Assembly (NCBI RefSeq): GCF_030272615.1
Contig: NC_081408.1
Coordinates: forward strand, 62,492,614-62,556,613
DNA length: 64,000 nucleotides
From: Cryptomeria japonica
Lineage: Eukaryota; Streptophyta; Pinopsida; Cupressales; Cupressaceae
Reading direction: 5' to 3'
This document shows, piece by piece, positions 45,966-57,316 of the stretch; position 1 is the stretch's first letter, and every line of letters starts with the position of its first letter. The translations under genes were made by a program, and so were the position numbers. Below the pieces are notes generated by a model that worked only from the letters and a program-made list of their open reading frames with translations, was not told the DNA's origin and did not search any database.

Positions 45966-47382
45966 TGTTGGCATTTTGCATAGAGATTGCATTAATGATA
46001 TGTTGTCATTGATGTCAATTCAACTGGTAATGGTATTCATGTTATTTCTGATATTGTTGTTTTTGATATTGGCTAGTAACCGATAAGAAGAGATTTTTGG
46101 AAGATGTTGTAAACCGGTATGTAAACTTTGTGAGTTGAACCGGTGAATTGGTGTAAAGGGTTAAACCTTTCTAAGCAATGTAACCAGTAAACCCTATCAG
46201 TTGTTAAACACTAACTGATCAAGTTTGTTGGTTTATTATCTGATAAGCGGTAATGATGAAGACACGTGTGATGATTATATAAAGATAAGTTCAAATTGTT
46301 TTGGCACATTTTTTTTGTCTAGGGAAGTAGAAAAGTGGATTGCATCTAATGCATAACACGTGATGAGTTACAAAGTCCGATGAAGTAGTGATCATGGAGC
46401 GGTTGGAATTTTCTTGAAGAATGTGAAGAAATTGTCATGATTTCTAACGATCAAGATTGTACTAACTTGTTTGCAATCTCGATGATGAGAATTAGGTTTG
46501 TGTTGTGTTACCGACCTAACTAATTTGTATTTAAGGTCAATGAAATTGTTTGTAAATGTTGTTGGAAAGATTGATAGAAACATGTTGAGTGTGTAGTTAC
46601 CTAACTAGTGAATGGATATGCACTTTGAGTGAAGGTAGATTGAAGCATAGAAGGATCTGAAAGCAAATGTAGTGCTAATCAAACAGATCAAGAAAACCTG
46701 TTGTTTTCTAACAATTATAGGAGTAGTGAAATCCCTTAACCAGGTAAGCTCTAACAAGATTGGTTACTCATTAAATCCTCTAAAAAGGTGGTCCATTATC
46801 TTGGATTCATAAATCCTTTAGCGAGGTTATTCCTAATAGGGTATTGTGCTTTTCATCAAGGCATATTTGTAAATCCCTTAACTGGGTGATTCCTAACCAG
46901 AATTAGTTCTTAATAGGACTTATTGTAAAGATTTAATAGGCTTGGCTCCTAACAAGGCAAACTTTAGAAGAGTTCAGATAGCTATCCTTGTGAGTCTCAT
47001 CTCGCCGTGGTTTTTACCTATTTGGGTTTTCAACATATAAATATTTGTGTGAAGTGGTGAATTCTTTTGTGGTTATGATCTTATTTGTTGATTTGGTGAA
47101 CTTCTGATAAGGCATGATAAGTAGAAGAATTTAAAGATGAATATGTTGAGTTATGATTAAGCATTGTTTATGTTTACAAGATTGAATTTGTTTACTGTTA
47201 AGTTGTCATAATAGTTAAACTAGTTGATGTTAAGTATTCTTATGAATATTGATCTTGACTGAGATATATTTACTTTGACTGACTGAGTTTGAGATTGGGA
47301 ACTTTGTATCCATTTTTCAATATATTGATTCACCCCCCCTCCCAGTATTCTACAGGATACTTATTCTTTCATCATACCATCA
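45966..47382 (+). repeat. 3' LTR of copia 2
   Basis: 1417 bp, TGTTGG...CCATCA, parallel to 34338-35759 with scattered substitutions. Followed by AACAC, the target duplication. Confidence 0.9.
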
Positions 47383-47387
47383 AACAC

Positions 47388-48374
47388 CTCTTTGGCCAAA
47401 CTCCAATTCCCTATGCTCTCTTTCTATTATTTCTTCACAACTTCATCTCACTCACTCTCTGGCTACACACTTCCCAAACTTCTTTCCTTAAGCTATAGAT
47501 GCTTGCAACACCTCCTCTTTGTAATCCATTCATATGCAAAATTTTGTAATTTCATGAATCACTCCCTTGAGTTGCATAAATGGCACTAGGTTAAATGGCT
47601 ATAACATCTATAAACAAAATAAATAAACACAATGTTTACATTTTCGAATGCTTTTAGTAAGTGATGAGGTAGTTAAGATAAATGATAGGATGATTAACGT
47701 ATTAAGATTCCCTTTTCGAAATGAAGAAACCTTTTCCATGAGTTCCTCCATTAACATTCAATCTTGAAAATAGTTTTGGGTGATGTTGATTATCAGAATG
47801 TAGAGGTGATATTTTAACTTGCTTATCAGAGAGATAGAAGTGATATTTTAACTTGCTTATCATAGAGATGCCAAAACAAACTAAAAATTGAAGAAAATTA
47901 ATCAACAATATTTTTTATTGATGTTGATCTCTAATCCAATGCTCTTGCATCACAAAACCACCTAATATATCCTTTTTTACAATATTTCATCTATTAAACT
48001 ATTTTTCATGACACTTTAATCACAAGCCATAGACCCTTAATTTGATTCAATATTCTCCTGTATCTACAAAAATCAAACCAAAGAACTTAATTTGTCATAT
48101 TATATTTTTATGTGGAAAGATAAACCAAGGCAACAACATGGATAAAAAGTATCTTGATTGATCATAGGGAATAATGAGCACAAACATGTCATAAATATGG
48201 ATTTCTAAGTGGGAGATTAGGTTTTGTGATTAAAATCATATGAACAAATTTTATTGAAATTACACTAGAAAGATAGCAAAAATGCACTCAAATATTATTG
48301 TCATTAAAAGGTGTTGCAGAGGACTTGTAGTATAGTAGCATACAAATTAGAGTTACCTTTTTGAACAAATGCAT
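47388..48374. other. Unassigned flank of copia 2
   Basis: Host DNA on the right of copia 2. It includes a 34-bp unit repeated twice at 47801-47868 (TAGARGTGATATTTTAACTT then GCTTATCA.AGAGA). No gene recognised; frames at 47289 and 47392 are partly LTR. Confidence 0.45.
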
Positions 48375-48799
48375 CTACTTTTTCATGTTTCATATTTGAA
48401 GAAATTTAATAGACGAAAGAGTTGTAACACATACTAGGAGAGAAAAATAATTGTTGATCTTGAAATAATTCTTCAAATAGGCACTAAGAGACTATAAATG
48501 AGGCTAACCTTAGATTATTTGATCAAATGAAAGACCTATTCAATAAAAGATGCTACTTTAAAAAAAAAAAATTGTGCAAAAACATCAACAATTGATAAGT
48601 GTTGAAGACAATATGCTTCTTTGAAGAATGGGGGGGAGGTTATGCCCTTAATATTTTAATATTCTCTTACCTATGTTAGGTGATGATTAATATATTCTTA
48701 TATAGGTAGTTAAGTAAATTTAGATGGCATTCAAGGCATATGTATAGGATATATATAAAAAGTAGTGCTTAGTTTATGATTTTCTTATTATAAATTGTC

Positions 48800-49455
48800 A
48801 TTTCTCACCGTCTCAATTTTCCTCTTCAAGGAAATGTTTAAAGGTGTGTTGGCCAGGTCATGTAGAATAGATGTAGGCATCCTTTGTGGAGGGTAAATTG
48901 TGACAGTCATTGGACTTCGCCTCCTCGGGGAGTTTTGAAAATTAACGCTGATGGTTTATCACGAGGGAATCCTAGTCATGTTGCTATTGGTGGTGTTAGT
49001 CATGACAGTTAAATGGAGATTACTTTATTTTTCTATCTTTAAAGGTATTCACACTAATAATTTAATGGAGGCTCTTTCCATCTTGTATGTTAGATCGTGG
49101 TTGTGAGGGGTAGGATTATTTGTGAATCAAACTCTCAAGGGGTGGTGACTTTGCTAAGTGGTCAACGTCTTGATGATTTTAGTTGGCAATTAGTTGTGAT
49201 TATAAGGTAGATTCTTTGGTTGTGTGGATCTTTGGAATCTGTTACTTTTAGTTGTAATCCTGGGAGTAGAATGGAGTGGTTGATTGTCTTGCTAAGTGGG
49301 CTTTTCATCATATACAGAATTTGAATATTGTGGATCGTGGAAAATTTCCTTTTGAATTGTCTCATATGATTGATATCTTAGCAGAGCATGACATGGTAGT
49401 GTAATTCTTTGTATTCTTTTTGAGTTTGAATAAATTTTTACCCCTTTTTAATAAA
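48800..49455 (+). mobile_element. 5'-truncated LINE with RNase H and 3' tail
   Basis: One frame reads SPPRGVLKINADGLSRGNPSH (about 48927-48990), the start of a plant LINE RNase H. Later frames read WVDCLAKWAFHH. It ends GAATAAATTTTTACCCC then TTTTTAATAAAAAA near 49455. The partner duplicate lacks this block, so it inserted after the duplication. Confidence 0.78.
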
Positions 49456-50649
49456 AAAGTTTCAAATTTATAGAATTACATAATTACATGAAATTGTTCA
49501 TACTATAACACTTATCACACAAACATGTCACCATGACATTTCTCTATTCAAACAATAAATGAAGGATCAAATAAATGATGCACAATAAAATTGGATTCTC
49601 ATGAGTACATGAGAGAAACCCTATTAGATTTAAGCTTTACCAAAACTAGGAAAGAAACATCATCCTACATGCAACTATTTAAAATTATGATAGTAATGAA
49701 GGAAAAGAGTATAGAGTTTTAACCTATCAAAGTCTCCATTGAGATTTTGATTTCTTTTAATAAGTAGAATGCAAACCCAACCTAATTTTTGTAAGTTTGG
49801 GTCACCTATTAAGTTTGGTACTTTTTAGCTTTATTATTTAAACAATTGTCAATGAAATGTGACTTTTTATTGAGATTTTATTTAAAGATGATTATGTTAA
49901 TATTTTATATTAATTTATTTTCAAATGATAAAGGTAAAATATTATAGAAAAAATATATTTTTTAAAAAGTAAATGGAAATAGGATTCTTTTGTACTGTAC
50001 TGATCTAGTTTTTAAGGTTATTTAATTAAACAATCTAATTTTATAGATTTATAATTATATAAACATATGAATTATTTAATAAGATTGGTTTCTTATATTT
50101 TTTGTTCAAAATAATTACTAATGGAGTATGAATTTTTGGATTGGAAGATCATCTAAACATCATTACATTAATGTTTAAAAGTATCTTTCAAAATTGTTTA
50201 CAATAAATGAAATATCACAAAAAAATTTATAGAATGTCTATATTAAATATTTTAAATTGAAATTGAAATAGAATCTTTTTATTGTCTATGATGTCAAGTG
50301 ACTTGGTTTGGATCTCAAAATGGTTTATGGAACAGATGAATGTTTGAAAGAGGCAAAAATTAATAAACAGATTATAACATTGATCTTTTCCACAATTTCA
50401 AGACTTAGTGAATTCATTGAAGCATATGACAATATGACATTAACTAAAAGAATCTATTTAATTATCTTTTATGTGTCATCCCTTACTTCATTGGAAATGT
50501 AATTATTTCCAAAACACTCAACCAAAAATATAATCCCATGAAAACTAAAATTTATAATCTTTTTCATGCATTTGAATATTAAAACTAGCATCCAAAGGTC
50601 ATAAGTATCAAATGGAAATTGATTCTTTTATAGTCCATGATACTATATG

Positions 50650-50835
50650 ATATGTTTATGGGTCTACATATGGCTTATAATAATATGGGACTACCCATGA
50701 CTTATAGTAATATGGGACTACACTATACTTCTTGAGAGAGGCACCTACTATGGGTCTACATATGACTTATAGTAAGATGGGACTACATGTGACTTATAGT
50801 AATATGGGACTACCCCATACTCCTTGGAGGAGGCA
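50650..50835. repeat. TAATATGGGACTAC direct repeats, expanded copy
   Basis: At least five diverged units with the core CTTATAGTAATATGGGACTA, against three in the partner at 21880. Followed by a diverged copy of the tRNA-like head at 50880-50940. Confidence 0.78.
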
Positions 50836-50986
50836 CCTAAATATGCTACAAACAAGGCATACATTATCTTTATCTTGTAATATTTAATCTTATGACCTCT
50901 CTTTCAAGAATACAAATTCTCCACCACTAGACAACTCAAGATTAGAAATGAAAATATAAACAAACAAATTTCTATAATTTTTAACA

Positions 50987-51130
50987 CTAAAACTTGATGA
51001 TATTTCTTGGTGTAGGAATAGCTCTCAGTGGCACAATTTTAAGTAATGTCATACCAAATGTCTCAGACATATCAATATCTACCTAATTGTCCATAGGGAT
51101 GGACTAATTAAAGGCTTCCAAGAATGATCC
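50987..51130 (-). pseudogene. P450 C-terminal fragment (copy D)
   Basis: Encodes the last 47 or so residues of the P450 plus the TAG stop at 50987-50989. The matching part of the intact gene starts around AFNWSIPMDNQ. It breaks off at 51130 exactly where the gypsy LTR starts. With 62972-64000 it forms one minus-strand pseudogene interrupted by retrotransposons. Confidence 0.9.
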
Positions 51131-52324
51131 TGTAATGTTGAAAAATGGTGAATGATGTAGATCAAGAGGAAAGCTCTTTGTCCCTCTGAGGAGAGATGAA
51201 AGTTTCACTTTGGATTTCCCTTCAAACACATTTCACACATTATATTGGAAGAGGGGGGAAAATACACTAGACTCAACCTCTAGAAAAGGAGATTGAATTT
51301 TGAGTGATATAAGAATAGTAAGTTAATCCTCTCTTCTAAGATTGAGATTGAATGAGTTGAAAACTTAGGACCAAGTGAACAATGGCAAAGATATGATTAT
51401 AACTTGAGATAGAAGAATATGATGAATTTGTGCACCTGGATCTAGCAATAATCTGTCGAAACGAAGCTGCCCTGCAAATTTGAGAAAATGTTGCCTAGAC
51501 CGTGGTGGGAATGTACATGGTCCTCTAAAAAATACGCGAAATGAAAAGGTTTTTTCCACCTCTACAAATGGAGTCCAAATCTGAAAGTACAGCTATGCAC
51601 TTGCAACCTACACACAAAAAAGAGAGGGAAAGTGTTGGGATTGGGGGTTTGCCTTCAGCTCAAACCCTAGTTTTGGAATTAACCAAATGATGAAAGAAAG
51701 CACTTGCAAGTAAATGTAGATGAAAGACTAAACTTTAAATCACCTCAATGAAGGTTGTGATAGAAATGTTGATAGAATTTCTTGTATGAAGTTTAATGTT
51801 GGAATGAATCTCTTCAATGGTTGAATCCTTGACTTGAATCCAATACCTAGCCTTGAAGGGAGACTTGAGAATGCTCAATTCTAGAAAGGAATGCTTGAAT
51901 TCTCTTGAATGATTGAATGTGTGATCTCATGTATCTATGTTATGCCAAAATGGAAGGGGAAATGTGACTTATATACTTGTCAATTAGGTTTAACTGACCA
52001 ATTTTCCATTGCAGGCCGATACTGGGGGAGTTTTCGCACTCAATGTGCAACCTCCAAAGAAAAATTAAAAAGGGTCCTACCCCAAAATGGGGTAGGGACA
52101 GGGGCACCACACACCTTTCCTAGGGGGAAAGGGGCACCATGCCCCTATCCTACCCTTTTTTCTAGGATAGGATATAGTTTAGGTAGTGCAGAGGGAAAGC
52201 AAGATGCAGTTCTTAGGTGTTGAGCAAGTCTCCTGTCTCTGATCAGGCTTAGGGATTTGAATCGTGTGCATGAGCACACTAATGTGGTTGACTATTGCAA
52301 GGGTCTCAATTTAATGACACTACA
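51131..52324 (-). repeat. 3' LTR of gypsy 2
   Basis: Minus strand starts TGTAGTGTCATTAAATTG (52324) after the tract AAAGTGGGGGCTAAA and ends AACATTACA (51131), 1194 bp with TGTA...TACA ends. The left edge is confirmed because P450 homology stops at 51130. Frames inside it (51365-51559, 51909-52223) are not supported as genes. Confidence 0.83.
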
Positions 52325-53060
52325 TTTAGCCCCCACTTTAGTGGGAGTATAAGCATATGCCAATACTCCTGGTAAAGTACAAAGAAACAATATTGAAATA
52401 ATTTTACCACGTCAAAGAGGTAAGATGCACCAAGACCCCAGTGGACTTAGGATCTTATGAAATTGATTGAAAAAATAAAAGGGAAGATCAAGAAGGAAAA
52501 ACCATGATTGCAACTAGCAAGGTTCCCCTCACTATGAGTCATGAAAAAGATACCAAAATTATGAAGCAAAGCCAAGTTCACTAAATAATTCTAAGTATCG
52601 AAAAGGAAAAATATGAGCGGAGTGTATGCTCCCACACTAAAGCGATCACGCATGCCTTATCGAGAGAAATTTATTTAAGGTAGGATACACCCAAGAGAGA
52701 GAGAAGAGAGGGAGCATGTTATCAAATGGATTTAGTCCCCAAGTAAGGAATAAACCCAAGGATAATGAACACAGAACACAAATCATGAGGTAGTTTCACT
52801 TTCCTCGGGGTTAGTATGTTGTATGATAACTCATGTATATCATATATGTATATGAATATAATAATTGTCATTCCCCAAAGAAGGACACTACCTTGGAAGA
52901 AAGGGAAGAGAGAAGTCTTTTGAGTCAACATTAAAGAGACCAAGAAAAGATCTCAGTGCTTTGCGTCATCCCCAAATAGACACCAAGAGAACAATAGAAG
53001 AACAAGGATAAACATAAAAGAATGGTCACAAAAGAGGGAGAAAGAAGAGGGAGAAGAGAA
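52325..53060 (-). other. gypsy 2 polypurine tract and untranslated region
   Basis: 52325-52339 is the polypurine tract. The rest has no protein similarity I can see. In a full element pol should end here, so the pol deletion endpoint is between 53060 and about 52340. Confidence 0.55.
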
Positions 53061-53068
53061 CTACATTG

Positions 53069-54291
53069 CTAATCTAGCGTGACATCCGCCTCCCAATCTT
53101 GCTGATCACTATTTCGGGAAGGCGAGCAACATGCCAGAGGAGTGACATTGAGCACAACAGATGGATCTATCGCAAGATCCAAACAAGGACTATGCTCATG
53201 TGGTAAGTCACTTTGTTCAATTCTAGGAGCAAGGATTAGGGTTTGTGAAAATTCAATTGATAAATGCTTTTCCACATCAACATATTCATAATCACTATCA
53301 GAAGAATTAGGAGTTGTATTGCCATCATAAATAGGAGTAAAACCATCACATCTTTTGTGTGATGTAGGTTGAACATCTTGTTTAGGATAAAATGGAATCA
53401 TATCAGCTATTGGAGTTCAAGGAGATGGAATGGTTTAAGGGACAATGTCATGAGCTTGAACGTGGTGTCTTCATCAGTGTTTTCTCACACAATGATTCCA
53501 TCGAATCTTAGTGGAATGATGAGGAGGAGGAGGAAAATTTGAAAAAGTAGGAATATTTTCCTCTTTCATAGTTGAATGTTTAGGTTGAGGTCTTTTAGGT
53601 TGGACAAGAGGAGAAGCATGGTTGAAGTGTGCCATATAAAGTAGGAATTTTAGGTGTAGGAAGAAGACCAAGTCCATCATGAGGAGGAGGTACAGGTCTA
53701 ACCTTAGGAGGAATATTGTTTTTCTTTTAAGGAGAAGAGATAGTCACATCCATAGGAATAGGCGTAATATCTTCCTTAGGAGGGAGATTGGTTCTATCCA
53801 TGAGGGGAAGAACTTAATCTTCAAGTATGATAGGAATGTCAATTGTTGGGGGTCTAGGTTGACTTAAGGATAAGATCGTATATTTCTTCCATTTTTGATA
53901 AGATTAAAAAAGACCATTTCTTCTTGATGGAAGAGATTGAAATTGCTTAGGCCAAAAGAAATCAATAGGAACACTAGGGCTTCTTTCAAATGGAAGAAAT
54001 GAGCTATGGTTCATGGTTATGATTTCTCCATTGTGAGGAAATTTCAAACACATTGGATTGGAGAAGAAATAGCCTTCATGGAAGATAGACCAACTTGACA
54101 TAGAATTGCTCAGAAGAGGGTATGATAACAAAATCAACATTCATAGATTTAGTATGAAATTCAACAGGAAGGGTGATAGAGCCAATGGTAGGACAAGAGA
54201 ATCCATTAAATAACTTCACCACTATAGTGGAGGCATCATATATTTATTTATGCAATCGTAAAGTGAAAATATACTCCTCAGTGATGATGTT
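53069..54291 (-). pseudogene. gypsy 2 protease and linker
   Basis: Minus strand near 54290-54130 reads VNIITEEYIFTLRL, then YDAS, VKLFNGFSCPTIGSITLPV and NVDFVIIPSS. This is the protease-region wording of plant gypsy elements, with stops and frame changes. The last open piece, 53401-53069, is an acidic Pro/Ser-rich linker. The next domain (RT) is missing. Confidence 0.75.
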
Positions 54292-54296
54292 AACCA

Positions 54297-55618
54297 TGTT
54301 AGCATATGTGCAAGAGTATGATGACATAATGATATTGTATGTTGTAATTGATGTCAATATGCTAAGAAGTGAACCAGTATGTTGAAGTTAAGCAACTGGC
54401 AAAGAGAATCAATATGGTGGTGTAAACTGGTATATGTGCAATAGGTGAAGTGGTATGTTTGTCCAATTGAACTGGTATGTTGAAATGTGAATTGGTACAT
54501 GGAATGTGGTAGGAAGGAACTTGCATGAAGGAGATTGATCCTATCAACCTTGGGAATGTGTGAAGTCCCTCTAAACGGTGGAGAATGCAAGATGGGTTAT
54601 TGCCTCCATGAAGTGGTGAAGAACGAACGATGGATAATGTCTTGAGATCTGTTCAAGACCATTGTATTCAAATGCAAAGTGCTCAATGGTCAGGATTGAA
54701 CCGATCAATTGCTTAACCTAAATGTTTAGGGTTTAAGGTTTATGTTGCCAACCTATCTGTGTTCTATAAGGTTGATATTGTGTTTCATGTTGAGGTTGTT
54801 GGAAAATGTTGTGTGTATCTAAGTGCAGAGATACGTGATTCTTTCCAAACTAGATAAGAGGATTGATACCTGCATAGTGTGTGTGCAGAAGGAAGGAACT
54901 AAAGCGGATCTGCATTGGCATTAAGTGCTATTACCAAATCATTGTAATACCTGTTGATCTTTTACTACTTCAATAGTTGGAAAATCCCTTAACCAGATAG
55001 CTTTAACTAGCTTGTTGTAAATCCTTTAATAGGGTGACTCAAAGCCATTGAGTTCATAAAATCCTCTAACAAGGTAACCTCTAATAGGGTTTAACCCTTA
55101 ACTAGGTGATCCCTAACAGGATCGGTTCCTAACAGAACCTGTTGTAATGGTCTTTAACCAGACTAGGCTCCTAATAGAGCAGACTTCTAAAGAGTTCAAA
55201 AATAGCTTGTGGGTATTCATCCCCATCGTGGTTTTTCCTAGTTGGGTTCCACATGAAAAATATGTGTGTCATGTGTGATGCCTCTTTCATGTGATGCTTT
55301 GTTATTTTCTATCAAGCGGTGAATCATGTTATGCTAGTACATTATTGCATCTCTAATGATAGATTATCTATTTATGCATAAGGATAAAGTGGAAATGAGG
55401 GAGTAGGTTGTATGGAAAGCTAAGTGTTGCCAATTTATGTCTTTCCCAGTAGCACTGTGTTTAACCGGTAGTAATTTGGTTCAGACCAGTGTTAGTGATT
55501 GCTAGTCAAGTTCACTGTTTGTAGTCAAACCAGTTAGGGAAAAGTTTTTGTGCCTATACTAGTTCACTCCCCCCTCTCAGTACTAGTTTGGTACTCACCG
55601 TTCATCATTGAGTTATCA
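54297..55618 (+). repeat. Solo copia LTR with AACCA target duplication
   Basis: Starts TGTTAGCATATG and ends GAGTTATCA (1322 bp). It is flanked on both sides by AACCA (54292-54296 and 55619-55623). Removing it joins the gypsy 2 protease and gag readings in phase of sequence. It carries the CCTTAACCAG/CCTCTAACAAGGT-type repeats (about 54965-55200) and the ATCGTGGTTTTTCC motif also seen in copia 2 LTRs, which sets its orientation and kinship. No internal domains remain: the typical product of LTR-LTR recombination. Confidence 0.9.
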
Positions 55619-55623
55619 AACCA

Positions 55624-56116
55624 TGCAAGAGGGATCAACAAGAGTGCCACAGTAAGGGATATCTGTAACCTTCGCCACTATGTATAAAGGGCCATCACAT
55701 GCTCTAATGGTCTAAGTAGGGTGAAATGTAATACAAGAATCGTTAGGTTTATCTTGTTTTTCTACCATATTTACCACATTCAGAGCCATAGGAGTGAATT
55801 TATCAGAGGAGAAAGAAGTATACTCAGTCCCAATCATGTTAGATGTATGACAAGGCAAGGGATTAGTAAAAATTTTAAGATTTTTATTAGGAGGAGCTAC
55901 TGATTTATTTCCCTTATCATTCATACCTGCCACAGATATAGTATTGTTATCAATCAAATCTTGAATCTTACTTTTCAATATGAAATATTTCTCAGTACCA
56001 TGACCAGGTTGACGATGAAATTGACAAAAGAAATTGTTATCAAAATAAGGGGATGCAAGTTTAGAAGGATCAACTTGTTTTATAGGAGGCAATTTGGTAA
56101 CATTTCTTTGCAACAA
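55624..56116 (-). pseudogene. gypsy 2 gag C-terminal part
   Basis: 56116-55712 reads FFCQFHRQPGHGTEKYFILK, SKIQDLIDNNTISVAG, and continues past a stop with RACDGPLYIVAKVTDIPYCG to VDPSCM next to the solo LTR. In related plant gypsy gags the C.FH...GH.TE.C motif is a zinc knuckle; here the last Cys is Tyr (EKYF). Confidence 0.8.
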
Positions 56117-56121
56117 CTGAG

Positions 56122-57259
56122 TGTTGGTATTATGGATGACTTCGTCATGTGTTGCATTGGTTTTGTCATTGAGGTCAACACTTATCTTCTTGGAGGTCTA
56201 CATTGTTGATTTGGCACTATGGTTATATTGGTTTATTGTTGAACCAACACATTATGTTCACCGACATGGTTAGTGGTTTATGCACAGTCACCGGTATATG
56301 TTCACCAACAGGATATATGGTTCACCGACAGTGATGATAACTTGTTATCATATGGAGATCATTTGGTTATGTCAAAGACATGGATTGGATGTTTGGATTT
56401 GGTGTATTTCTTATTGGTCTAATCACGTTGATAGATTTTCCTTTACAAACGGATAGGTCTAGGTTATGGATCGGTACATGATATCTATTCCAGATCAGCA
56501 TGACACATCTTGGAAATGGTTTATTCATTGGATAATGTGGTAAATGCATTGAGATGACATATTGTATCGAATCAAGACTTATTTATAATTGATTTAATTA
56601 TAATATTTTTAGTGAGCCGACCTCATCTATAGGTCTTAGGTTTTGTATAAATGATTGTAAGATCTTATTGAAGATCATGATGAGTGTGTCCAAATATTGA
56701 AGGGCAAAAATAAGTAGATCCTTGTGCGAATCACACAGACATTATCTAAAGGTTGAAGGAAAGGTTATGAAGATGTTTTACACTCATGTTCATATCTTAA
56801 ACCGATATTGAATCTAGCATTGCAAATGCTATCCTGAAGCAGTACATTGTTATTTGATTTAACCATCCAATTGTAGTTAGTGTGACTCCTATTTTGTGAT
56901 TGAGTAGTGATCTCTAGGTGGTTGGCCTTTCTGCATGTGCAGACCCCATTTGTATACACTTACTATCTACAATAGTATTATCTAGTTGTGGGTAAGGTTT
57001 CCCACCATAGTTTTTCCCCTTGCAGGGTTTCCACATCAAAATCTTTCTGTCATGTGTTGTGGATATTGTTTCTCTTTCTGTTTCATGCATTAAGTTATAC
57101 CGGTACTATTATAACTGTTAATATATCTTACCGACATTAAAGTTTGTTTTACTGGCAATAAGTTTTAAGTTGGAATAATCTGTTTTGATTTATAAATTAC
57201 TAAGAACTGGTTGAAAACTGATTGACCCCCCTCTTAGTTGTCCTTCCCGAATCCTAACA
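56122..57259 (+). repeat. 5' LTR of copia 3
   Basis: 1138 bp, TGTTGGTATTATGG to ATCCTAACA. Preceded by CTGAG (56117-56121), the left half of a target duplication whose right half is lost. Contains the GTGGGTAAGGTTTCCCACCA motif (about 56985-57005). Confidence 0.9.
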
Positions 57260-57261
57260 AT

Positions 57262-57272
57262 TGGTATCAGAG
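57262..57272 (+). other. Primer binding site of copia 3
   Basis: TGGTATCAGAG, two bases after the LTR end; tRNA-Met type. Confidence 0.88.
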
Positions 57273-57316
57273 AAAAGTCCTCTATTTGTAGAAGCGTAAC
57301 AGCTTGAGGATATCCT

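Larger units (their letters stand above)
34321..47382 (+). mobile_element. Ty1/copia element 2, interrupted by another copia
   Basis: Two LTRs of about 1.42 kb flank gag, protease, integrase, RT and RNase H in copia order, all on the plus strand. A minus-strand copia (38848-44841) lies inside RT, and a part of RT is missing at the right junction. The target duplication AACAC is found at 34316-34320 and 47383-47387. Without the inner insertion the element would be about 7 kb. Confidence 0.92.
48375..50986. repeat. Duplicated P450 downstream region, copy 2 (partner 19970-22164)
   Basis: Same order and orientation as 19970-22164, with a LINE inserted at 48800-49455. It leads straight into the P450 C-terminal fragment, as the partner leads into the intact gene. 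Confidence 0.83.
51131..56121 (-). mobile_element. Ty3/gypsy element 2, internally deleted
   Basis: From right to left: gag end (55624-56116), protease (53905-54291), a Pro/Ser-rich linker (53069-53401), polypurine tract and 3' LTR (51131-52324). RT, RNase H and integrase are absent. Its 5' LTR and gag start lay beyond 56121, where copia 3 inserted, and are missing. A solo copia LTR sits within its protease region. Confidence 0.85.

Noticed and set aside
34321-47382. Endogenous pararetrovirus or plant virus copy
   Set aside because: Domain order, LTRs, tRNA-Met primer sites and target duplications identify LTR retrotransposons; there are no movement-protein or coat-protein motifs of caulimoviruses.
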